Positions 57,443 to 64,000 of a stretch of 64,000 nucleotides of DNA are shown here, piece after piece (the stretch's first letter is position 1; every line of letters begins with the position of its first letter). Made by a program: the position numbers and the translations under genes. Origin of the DNA: Stappia sp. ES.058 (lineage in GTDB: Bacteria; Pseudomonadota; Alphaproteobacteria; Rhizobiales; Stappiaceae); NCBI RefSeq assembly GCF_900105595.1, contig NZ_LT629784.1, positions 3,348,001 to 3,412,000 on the forward strand. The letters are read 5' to 3'. The notes beneath the pieces are model-generated. The model was not told the origin of the DNA and made no database searches. It was given only the letters and a program-made list of their open reading frames with translations.

Positions 57443-58531
57443 TCAGACCCAGCCGGACAGTTCGCGCTCGACGATGGTCTTCAGGACCGACACGCCTTCC
57501 GCGCTGTCGTTCAGACAGGGGATATGGGCGAAGTGCTCGCCGCCATGCTCCTCGAAGATCTCCCCGGCCTCGCCGGCGATTTCCTCAAGCGTTTCCAGGC
57601 AGTCCGCCACAAATCCCGGATTGATGATCGCGAGCTTCTTCACGCCTGATTTGGCGAGGCTCTCCACCGTCTTGTCCGTATACGGCTGAAGCCATTCCTC
57701 GGGGCCGAACCGCGACTGGAACGTGATCCTGAGCTTGTCTTCGGGCCAGCCGAGACGTTCGCGCACCAGCCGCGTCGTCTTGTGGCAGTGGCAGTGATAG
57801 GGATCGCCCTTCTTGAAATAGGACTGGGGAATGCCGTGGAACGAGGCCAGCACCAGTTCCGGCTCGAAATCGAGCGAGGCCATGCTGTGTTCGATGGAGA
57901 CGGCCAGCGCATCGATATAGGCGGGGTCGTCGTGATAGGGTGGCACCGTCCTGAGCGCGGGTTGCCAGCGGATCTTGGTAAGCTCGTTGAAGACCACGTC
58001 GTTCACGGTCGCCGTGGTCGAGGCCGAATACTGCGGGTAGAGCGGAAACACCAGCAGGCGCTCGCATCCCTGTTCGCGCAAATGTTCCAGCCGCGATGCG
58101 ATCGAGGGGTTGCCGTAGCGCATCGCCCAGTCGACGACGATGCGTCCATCCGGATCCGACAGGCCGGCCGTGAGCTTGTCGGCCTGCGAACGGGTGATCG
58201 TGCGAAGCGGAGATTCGTCCAGTTCGCGATTCCAGATCTCGTCGTAGGCCTTGCCGGATTTCGTCGGCCGGGTGTTGAGAACAATGCCGTAGAGGATCGG
58301 ATACCAAAGCGCGCGCGGCCACTCGATAACCCGCTTGTCCGAAAGAAACTCGCGAAGATAGCGCCGCATCGAGCGGAAGTCCGTTCCGTCCGGCGTCCCG
58401 AGGTTGACCAGAAGGACGCCGATCTTGCCGGCCTTCACCTTCGGGTGATCCGAGGGCAGCCGGATCTGCCGCATGTCGCGCGCGCGGTCTTCTTGGTCGG
58501 TTTCCTGGTCGATTGCGGTCATGCTGTCCAT
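57443..58531 (-). CDS. hemH: ferrochelatase
   Basis: A 362-residue enzyme inserting Fe2+ into protoporphyrin IX, the last step of protoheme synthesis. Landmarks: VLLVNLGTPDGTDFRSMRRY near 38, YPQYSASTTATVNDVV near 170, ASFHGIPQSYFKKGDPY near 226 with the metal-binding His, TFQSRFGPEEWLQPYTDKT near 268 and NPGFVADCLETLEEIA near 302 with the conserved acidic face. No C-terminal Fe-S cysteines. The start at 58531 has GGGAGCC upstream; Met at 58522 is an alternative. The N-terminal ~30 residues are a polar extension with no family match. Confidence 0.96.
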   Translation of the reverse strand: MDSMTAIDQETDQEDRARDMRQIRLPSDHPKVKAGKIGVLLVNLGTPDGTDFRSMRRYLREFLSDKRVIEWPRALWYPILYGIVLNTRPTKSGKAYDEIWNRELDESPLRTITRSQADKLTAGLSDPDGRIVVDWAMRYGNPSIASRLEHLREQGCERLLVFPLYPQYSASTTATVNDVVFNELTKIRWQPALRTVPPYHDDPAYIDALAVSIEHSMASLDFEPELVLASFHGIPQSYFKKGDPYHCHCHKTTRLVRERLGWPEDKLRITFQSRFGPEEWLQPYTDKTVESLAKSGVKKLAIINPGFVADCLETLEEIAGEAGEIFEEHGGEHFAHIPCLNDSAEGVSVLKTIVERELSGWV

Positions 58532-58785
58532 GGGGCTCCCGGTCGCATCCTGTTTTTTACCACCGCGCACATAAGGCGCCGGGCGGCAATCGTCCACATC
58601 CTAGCCCGTGTACGCGCGCAAGTTCACAAAGGTTTTGCTCCATGCGCGACATGCTGCCGCACAATGCGAGCGGATATTCCTGCACGCCACCGGCCCGGAA
58701 TTAACGCAGCCTTTAGCCGGGATAGTCAAAAGTCCCGAGATACGCAACGTGCGAAGTTTCAGCGATATCCCGGAACCGAACAGGC

Positions 58786-59304
58786 ATGCCCTTCACGTCG
58801 AACGCCAAACCCGGCAAACGAAACGCCGTCATGCTCGTCGAGCGCAACTCCTTTACCCGCCGCCTGATCCGCGGAATGCTGAAGGAAATCGGCATTCACA
58901 GCGTGATCGAAGCGCGGGACGGCGCCACGGCCGAACACATGCTGAAGACGAACCCGGTCGACGCCATCCTCCTCGACTGGCGATCCCCCGGAACCGAAAG
59001 CGCGCGCATGCTCGCCCGGCTGAGACAGGCGGACAATCCGAAGACCGCCGTCACGCCGGTGATCATCACCAGCGCCCATGTCGACCTGGCGCTCCTTGAG
59101 CGCGCGGCAAACCTCGATGCAAGCTCCGTCATGCTCAAGCCGTTCTCGCTGAATGTCCTGCGCTCCCATGTTCTGGCAGTCCTCGGCGAAATCGACGCCA
59201 AGCCACTGCCCGACATGCCCCCCGAAGCGGATCGCGACGGGACGCTGCCGGTCGCGGCCGGGAATGCGCCGGCAGTCGAGGACAGCGAGATCTTCTATCT
59301 TTAG
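58786..59304 (+). CDS. receiver-domain protein
   Basis: A 172-residue protein with one CheY-like receiver domain (about 12-137): VMLVERNSFTRRLIRGMLKE, phosphoacceptor in ILLDWRSPG, Thr/Ser in VIITSAHV and Lys in VMLKPFS. In place of the usual acidic pair DD it reads ER, so metal binding may be altered. After the receiver comes a Pro/Ala-rich, probably disordered tail that ends DSEIFYL. There is no output domain. A second receiver gene is convergent with it 35 bases away; no kinase is adjacent. Confidence 0.82.
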   Translation: MPFTSNAKPGKRNAVMLVERNSFTRRLIRGMLKEIGIHSVIEARDGATAEHMLKTNPVDAILLDWRSPGTESARMLARLRQADNPKTAVTPVIITSAHVDLALLERAANLDASSVMLKPFSLNVLRSHVLAVLGEIDAKPLPDMPPEADRDGTLPVAAGNAPAVEDSEIFYL

Positions 59305-59339
59305 GGAAACGGGGCACGAAGGGAACGGGCCGGAGCAGG

Positions 59340-59849
59340 TCAGTCCGGCGGATAGCGCTCCGCGACCTTGAACCAGAATTCCACGATCGTGTGCAAGACC
59401 TCGCTCATGCCCGTGAGACTGTCCGCCTTTGTCACCACAGCATTCGCGCCGGCCGCATAGGCGGAGCGGATCGTCACCGGGTCATCGGCCGTCGTGAAGA
59501 CACATACCGGAATCGCGCTGAACTGCGCATGTGCCCTCAGCCGCGCCAGAAACTCCGTTCCGCCCATCACCGGAAGGTTCAAATCGAGAAGGATCAGATC
59601 CGGCGGAGGACTGCCCGAGGCCGCGAGCCCGTCGAGAGCGACGAGCGCATCGGCGCCGTTTTCAGCGGTGGTGATCCGCACCGGAACGGGCGAGGTTTCC
59701 AGCGATTTTTGAATGATTCGAATGTCGTCGGGATCGTCCTCGACAAGCAGAATGGCAGCGCCGCGTGTCCCCGAATCCGCATCCTGCATTGCCGCGCTTG
59801 CCCTCGTTTGCTGTGCCTGACCCGGCGCCTGAATAGGCCGAACCGACAT
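59340..59849 (-). CDS. Rcp1-like receiver-domain protein
   Basis: A 169-residue protein. After a polar ~30-residue leader it has a single receiver domain of the Rcp1 type, known as partner of phytochrome-like kinases: AAILLVEDDPDDIRIIQKSL, LILLDLNLPVMGGTEFLARL with the phosphoacceptor Asp, VCVFTTADDP and AVVTKADSLTGMSEVL. The VEDDPDDI acidic cluster is the mark of this subgroup. No kinase lies nearby. The start is uncertain: ATG at 59849 and ATG at 59789 are both possible, and neither has a strong ribosome site. Confidence 0.83.
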   Translation of the reverse strand: MSVRPIQAPGQAQQTRASAAMQDADSGTRGAAILLVEDDPDDIRIIQKSLETSPVPVRITTAENGADALVALDGLAASGSPPPDLILLDLNLPVMGGTEFLARLRAHAQFSAIPVCVFTTADDPVTIRSAYAAGANAVVTKADSLTGMSEVLHTIVEFWFKVAERYPPD

Positions 59850-59921
59850 GAGTGTGCAACAAAAACGCGAACACTCTATGCCCCACACCCGAACAATCCT
59901 AACAAAGAGCAAACAATATTG

Positions 59922-61163
59922 TCAGGATTTGTAGTTTCGCTCGTCCGAAATCACCTTCCCGTCATTGGGCAAACTGCCAAGGTCGGCCTGCTCGGCATGA
60001 CCGCCGAGTTTTGTGATCTCGCGCAAGCTGTCGGCCAGGGCATCAGCGAGACCGGGTCCCGCGCCCTCCGCCTCGAACAGCAGTCGCATCGCGTCCTGAT
60101 CGCCGCTGCGCTCCACCACGAGACGCGCCCGCGCCACTTGCGGATGGCGCGCAACCACCTCCGCGATCTGTTTGGGATCGACGAACATGCCCTTGACCTT
60201 GGTGCGTTGATCGGCACGTCCCATCCACCCCTTGAGGCGCATGTTGGTGCGCCCGCATGACGAGCGCCCCGGAAGGGTGGCCGAGAGATCGCCCGTTCCG
60301 AAGCGAATCAGCGGATAGCTCTGCTTGAAGGTGGTAACGACGAGCTCGCCGACCTCGCCGTCGGCCACGGGCGTTCCGGTGCCCGGACGCACGATCTCGA
60401 CGATCATGTCCTCATTGACGATCAATCCGTCATCCGCGATCGCCTCATAGGCGATCACGCCGAGATCGGCGGTCGCATAGGCCTGCAGCACGTCAACGCC
60501 GCGGCTCTTGTATTCAGCCCGCAGGCTGGGAAACAGCGCTCCGCCCGACACCAGCGCCTTGGTCAGGGACGAGACATCGCGGTCGAGCTCGGCCGCCTTG
60601 TCGAGAATAACCTTTAGATAATCCGGCGTGCCGGCGTATCCGGTCGGGCGCAACGCCGTGATCGCATCCACCTGCGCCTCGGTGTTGCCCACACCGGCGG
60701 GATAGACGGCACAGCCCAGCGCGCGCGCGCCATGATCGAGAATGAAACCGCCCGGCGTCATCTGGTAGGCGAGCGCATTGTGCACGATGTCCCCGGCCCG
60801 GAATCCTGCAGCGTAAAAGGCCCGCGCCGCGCTCCAGGGATCGTCCCCCTCGCCCTGCGGCTCCCATATCGGCCCGGGAGACATGAAGATCCGGCCGAAG
60901 CTCGAGGCGTCTCCGGCAGCGAACCCGCCGAACGGGGGCGTTTTTTCCTGCGCCGCCATCAGATCGGCCTTGCGCAGAACGGGAAGGTCGGCAAGCGCCG
61001 CACGGTCACGGATCGCATCCGGCGCGACGCCGGCAAGATAGTCCGCCCACGCCGGCGCATTGGTCATCGCGTGCGAGATCTGTCCCGGCAGCCGCGCGAA
61101 AAGCCCTGCCTCGCGCTGGTCCGGGTCCTGCCCCTCCAAACGGTCGAAATGATGGTTGCTCAT
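59922..61163 (-). CDS. PaaK-like (phenylacetate-CoA ligase family) AMP-forming ligase
   Basis: A 413-residue adenylate-forming enzyme of the phenylacetate-CoA ligase type. It has GALFPSLRAEYKSRGVDVLQ near 210, AYATADLGVIAYE near 230 (ligand pocket), GEVGELVVTTF near 275, YPLIRFGTGDLS near 290 and GWMGRADQRTKVKGMFVDP near 318 with the hinge. It activates a carboxylic, often aromatic acid to its CoA thioester. It is the last gene in the minus-strand branched-chain-type ABC transporter operon, 161 bases after the ATP-binding protein, so it probably activates the imported compound (inference). GGGGA lies before the ATG at 61163; a Met 12 bases upstream is less likely. Confidence 0.87.
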   Translation of the reverse strand: MSNHHFDRLEGQDPDQREAGLFARLPGQISHAMTNAPAWADYLAGVAPDAIRDRAALADLPVLRKADLMAAQEKTPPFGGFAAGDASSFGRIFMSPGPIWEPQGEGDDPWSAARAFYAAGFRAGDIVHNALAYQMTPGGFILDHGARALGCAVYPAGVGNTEAQVDAITALRPTGYAGTPDYLKVILDKAAELDRDVSSLTKALVSGGALFPSLRAEYKSRGVDVLQAYATADLGVIAYEAIADDGLIVNEDMIVEIVRPGTGTPVADGEVGELVVTTFKQSYPLIRFGTGDLSATLPGRSSCGRTNMRLKGWMGRADQRTKVKGMFVDPKQIAEVVARHPQVARARLVVERSGDQDAMRLLFEAEGAGPGLADALADSLREITKLGGHAEQADLGSLPNDGKVISDERNYKS

Positions 61164-61324
61164 CGTTTTCCCCATGCGTTCTGGCCCATGCCGTCAGGCC
61201 TTATCCGTTCAGGCAGCCGGCTGTCGCGAGGCGCCTCGGGCAAAATAACCCCTATCCGCTGAAAGGCTTCGGCGGCGGAGGACAGTCATCAGGGTTCGGT
61301 ATCGGATACGTTCCGGCGGGCCTG

Positions 61325-62143
61325 TCAGGCCAGCCAGCGCTTGCGCCGCTTGTAATGCTTGACGTTTCGAAACGACCTGCGCCCCTCACCGCCAACCCCA
61401 AGGTAGAATTCCTTGACGTCCTCGTTTTCCCGCAATGCCTTTGCGTCGCCATCCAGCACGATCCGACCAGCTTCCAGAATGTATCCATAGGTCGCATAGC
61501 GCAGGGCGACATTTGTATTCTGCTCCGCCAGAAGGAAGGACACGCCTTCCTTGCGGTTGAGTTCCTTGACGATTTCGAAGATTTCCTCGACCAGCTGCGG
61601 CGCAAGGCCCATCGACGGCTCGTCGAGAAGGATCATGTTCGGACGGCTCATCAATGCCCGTCCGATCGCACACATCTGTTGTTCGCCGCCGGAGGTGTAC
61701 CCCGCCTGGCTGCTGCGGCGCTCCCGCAGCCTTGGAAAGTAGGTGTAGACCTTCTCCAGGTCCTGCTTGATCGCGGTCGACCCGTCGCGGCGCGTGTAGG
61801 CCCCGGTCAGCAGGTTTTCCTCGATGGTCAAATGGCCGAAACAGTGTCGGCCCTCCATCACCTGAATGCAGCCGCGCTTGACGAGATCGTTCGGCGACAG
61901 CGCCTGAACCTCCTCGCCCTCGAAAACGATCGCACCCTTGGTGACATCGCCGCGCTCGGCGCCGAGCAGGTTGGACACGGCCTTCAGCGTGGTGGTCTTG
62001 CCCGCGCCGTTGGCGCCGAGGAGAGCAACGATTCCCCCCTCGGGCACGGTGAGCGAGACGCCCTTCAACACCAGGATCACGTGATCGTAGATCACCTCGA
62101 TGTTGTTCACCGACAGGATTGGATTGGCGGACGTCTCGTTCAT
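61325..62143 (-). CDS. branched-chain-type ABC transporter ATP-binding protein (LivF)
   Basis: A 272-residue ATPase of the LivF group. Walker A is GANGAGKTT near 49, the signature YTSGGEQQM near 147 and Walker B MILLDEPSMGLAPQLVEEIF near 170, with the H-loop region replaced by LLAEQNTN as usual in LivF. The C-terminus has an extra basic tail (KHYKRRKRWL). The start at 62143 has GTGGAG upstream. It is 39 bases after the substrate-binding protein gene. The partner LivG ATPase is presumably outside the window to the right. Confidence 0.94.
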   Translation of the reverse strand: MNETSANPILSVNNIEVIYDHVILVLKGVSLTVPEGGIVALLGANGAGKTTTLKAVSNLLGAERGDVTKGAIVFEGEEVQALSPNDLVKRGCIQVMEGRHCFGHLTIEENLLTGAYTRRDGSTAIKQDLEKVYTYFPRLRERRSSQAGYTSGGEQQMCAIGRALMSRPNMILLDEPSMGLAPQLVEEIFEIVKELNRKEGVSFLLAEQNTNVALRYATYGYILEAGRIVLDGDAKALRENEDVKEFYLGVGGEGRRSFRNVKHYKRRKRWLA

Positions 62144-62182
62144 TTTCAGCTCCACATTATCGGGATCGTGACCGTTTGGCGG

Positions 62183-63502
62183 TCAGTTGCAGTCCCGCGG
62201 AGTGATGTTGTTTTCCGCCGCATAAGCTGCGGAATCCTCTTCGATCAGCGCATTGATCACCGACCGGTCAGGCTCGATCCCGGAGGCGACGACGTGCCAC
62301 GTCCCTGCGGCCGCATCCCACTGCTGGATCAGCACCGTGCCCGGATCGGAGTGAACCGCGCAGGAGATCTCCACCGGATAGGTGAAGTTCGGCAGGCCAA
62401 GCTCGCCAAGCCGCTCCTCGGTGACGTTCAGCGCCTCGAGGCCTTCACGCACGTCCTTGCCGACGATCTCGTTGGACCCCTTGATCTCCATCGCCTTGCG
62501 GATCGCCTCGGCCGTCCAAACGGCTGCAACGAGACCACGGTTGTAGAGAACCTCGCCGACCCGGTCGCGGTCGCCCGCCCCCATGTCGGCGTCATACACC
62601 TTCTCCAGAATTTCCTGATGCAGCGGGAAATCGGCGCCCGGAGCGTGGAAGGTTGCGGAGAGATAGCCGTTGGCGCCCTCGCCCGCCGGCGTGACGTCAT
62701 GCTCGGAGCCGGCCCACCAGTTGCCGATGAAGCGATCCATCGGATAGCGGATCGAGGAGGCTTCCTTGACCGCCACCTGGTTCATGACGCCCCAGCCCCA
62801 CATCAGGACCCAGTCGGGCTGCATGCGGCGGATCTGCAGCCACGTGGCCTTCTGCTCCTGGCCCGGATGGTCGACCGGCAGGAGCTCCAACGTGAACCCA
62901 TGCTTCTCCGCGAGGTTTTCAAGCGTACGGATCGGCTCTTTGCCATAGGCGGAGTTGTGATAGACAAGCGCGATCGTCTTGCCCTTGAGCTGATCCTCGC
63001 CGCCCTCGATCGCAGCCGCATAGTTGACCATGCCGGAGGCTGCGTCCCAGTAGGTTCCCGGGAAGTTGAAGATCCACGGAAACACCTTGCCGTTGGCGGC
63101 CGATGTGCGGCCGTAGCCCATCGTGAACAGCGGGATCTCGTCGACCGAGGCCTTCGGGATCAGCTGATAGGTGATGCCGGTCGAGAGCGGCTGATAGACC
63201 AGCGCGCCGCTGTCGCCCTGCCCCTTGGTGTTCTCGTAGCACTCCACGCCCTGCTGCGTGTTGTAGGCCGTCTCGCACTCCACGAAGTTGATCGTGGCGC
63301 CGTTGATGCCGCCGTCGCGCTGCTCCAGGAGCTTGAAGTAATCGGCGTAACCATTGGCGAAGGGAATGCCGCCCGGCGCATAGGGTCCGGTGCGATAGAC
63401 CAGCGACGGAATCGTCAGTTCATAGGCCTGTGCGGTGGACACCGCCACCGGCCCGGCGACCGCAAGCGCGGCAAGCCCGGCTGTAAGATGCTTCAGTTTC
63501 AT
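62183..63502 (-). CDS. ABC transporter periplasmic substrate-binding protein (HAAT/LivJ type)
   Basis: A 439-residue exported type I periplasmic binding protein. The signal peptide is AALAVAGPVAVSTAQA. The mature start ELTIPSLVYRTGPYAPGGIP is followed by ANGYADYFKLLEQRDGGING and VECETAYNTQQGVECYENTK, the pattern of the HAAT group whose members are found with PaaK-like and long-chain CoA ligases. YHNSAYGKEPIRTLENLAEK and GWGVMNQVAVKEASSIRYP follow. The length, longer than LivJ, is also typical of that group. Ligand unknown; the context suggests a carboxylic or aromatic acid (inference). GGGAGG precedes the ATG. Confidence 0.92.
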   Translation of the reverse strand: MKLKHLTAGLAALAVAGPVAVSTAQAYELTIPSLVYRTGPYAPGGIPFANGYADYFKLLEQRDGGINGATINFVECETAYNTQQGVECYENTKGQGDSGALVYQPLSTGITYQLIPKASVDEIPLFTMGYGRTSAANGKVFPWIFNFPGTYWDAASGMVNYAAAIEGGEDQLKGKTIALVYHNSAYGKEPIRTLENLAEKHGFTLELLPVDHPGQEQKATWLQIRRMQPDWVLMWGWGVMNQVAVKEASSIRYPMDRFIGNWWAGSEHDVTPAGEGANGYLSATFHAPGADFPLHQEILEKVYDADMGAGDRDRVGEVLYNRGLVAAVWTAEAIRKAMEIKGSNEIVGKDVREGLEALNVTEERLGELGLPNFTYPVEISCAVHSDPGTVLIQQWDAAAGTWHVVASGIEPDRSVINALIEEDSAAYAAENNITPRDCN

Positions 63503-63576
63503 TTTGTTTCCTCCCTTGGAACAGGATATCGGGCAGTCGGCTGAGGGCGCGTGTTTGTCTGTTGTGCTGCGTTGCC

Positions 63577-64000
63577 TCAGTAGGGGAAGGGCCACAATCT
63601 CAGCTTTTCCTTCGTGATCTGCCAGAGCCGGGCAAGGCCGTGCGGCTCGACAATCAGGAAGAAGATGATGAGGAGGCCCATCAAGAGGATTTCGACGTGC
63701 TTGGCCATCGTCGGCATCATGCCAAGTCCGTCGACCATGAAGTTTTTCAGGAAAATCGGCAACAGGATCAGGAAGGCCGCCCCCATGAAGGAGCCGACGA
63801 TGGAGCCCAGCCCGCCAATGATCACCATGAACAGCACCAGGAACGAGACGTTGATGCCGAACACCTCGCCAACCTCGACCGCGCCGAGATAGACGGTGAA
63901 GAGCAGCGACCCGGCCATGCCGATGTAGAACGACGACACGGCGAAGGCCGACAGTTTGGTCAGCAGCGGACGAACGCCGATCAGTTCGGCGGCAATGTCC
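63577..64000 (-). CDS. branched-chain-type ABC transporter permease (LivM), C-terminal part
   Basis: The open frame enters from the right edge of the window, so the gene's start lies outside it. The visible ~140 residues begin near DIAAELIGVRPLLTKLSAFA and continue with VSSFYIGMAGSLLFTVYLG, then VFGINVSFLVLFMVIIGGLG, SIVGSFMGAAFLILLPIFL and a final helix ILLMGLLIIFFLIVEPHGLA. The EAA-like loop (IAAELIGV...KLSAFAVS) and the IIGGLGSIVGSFMGA element mark it as LivM. It is 74 bases upstream of the substrate-binding protein gene in the same operon. Confidence 0.93.
   Translation of the reverse strand, partial: DIAAELIGVRPLLTKLSAFAVSSFYIGMAGSLLFTVYLGAVEVGEVFGINVSFLVLFMVIIGGLGSIVGSFMGAAFLILLPIFLKNFMVDGLGMMPTMAKHVEILLMGLLIIFFLIVEPHGLARLWQITKEKLRLWPFPY

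Overview
The window is 64 kb of gene-dense, GC-rich chromosome from an alphaproteobacterium. The most likely order is Hyphomicrobiales (Rhizobiales). Pointers are GapR (DUF2312), CpdR, the bacterial aa3-type cytochrome oxidase subunit IV next to a three-gene proton-translocating transhydrogenase, a cysteine-free L36, a ROSE-like thermometer ahead of a small heat-shock gene, and a minus-strand small RNA with the two anti-Shine-Dalgarno loops and U-tailed terminator of the rhizobial alpha-r14 (suhB/MmgR) family. A PomA/PomB-like stator pair hints at a sodium-rich (marine) habitat; that last point is inference. No rRNA, CRISPR array, prophage or transposase gene was seen. One tRNA (Val-GAC) is present.

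Layout. 1-10 kb: TSUP permease end, an acyl-CoA ligase, two divergent DUF465 proteins, purEK, a MATE pump, rpsU, a TPR lipoprotein and a DUF882 cell-wall protein. 10-24 kb: an L,D-transpeptidase, a sigma-54 response regulator divergent from an oligoendopeptidase F/DUF3445 pair, an ABC1 kinase, cytochrome oxidase subunit IV plus pntAA-pntAB-pntB, then a two-gene unit of an exported sulfite-oxidase-like protein and a membrane GGDEF-EAL enzyme. 25-39 kb: an N-formylglutamate amidohydrolase/DUF1244/gapR operon, a glycerate kinase, DUF1036-pyk, a hydrolase, rpmJ, tRNA-Val, cpdR, a second amidohydrolase, the small RNA, hisN, a lysophospholipase, hsp20 and a threonine-aldolase-like lyase. 39-46 kb: gltB-gltD with an unusually long leader. 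46-64 kb: an envelope and signalling stretch with two hydrolase-fold proteins that have lost catalytic residues, a chemoreceptor, an MltB-type transglycosylase, an outer-membrane barrel, kpsF, a motA/motB pair split by a small inverted-repeat element, nfeD/SPFH, hemH, two receiver proteins, and part of a branched-chain-type ABC transporter operon that includes a PaaK-like ligase.

Most of the window is housekeeping metabolism (purines, glutamate, NADPH supply, glycolysis, heme) mixed with envelope maintenance and signalling. The points most worth following are the small inverted-repeat element inserted exactly at the motA stop codon, the alpha-r14-like small RNA with its promoter, the ROSE-like thermometer, the cysteine-free sulfite-oxidase-like protein translationally coupled to a c-di-GMP enzyme, and the two apparently catalytically dead hydrolases at 45.8-49.6 kb. 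None of these amounts to a clearly new multi-gene system on sequence alone.
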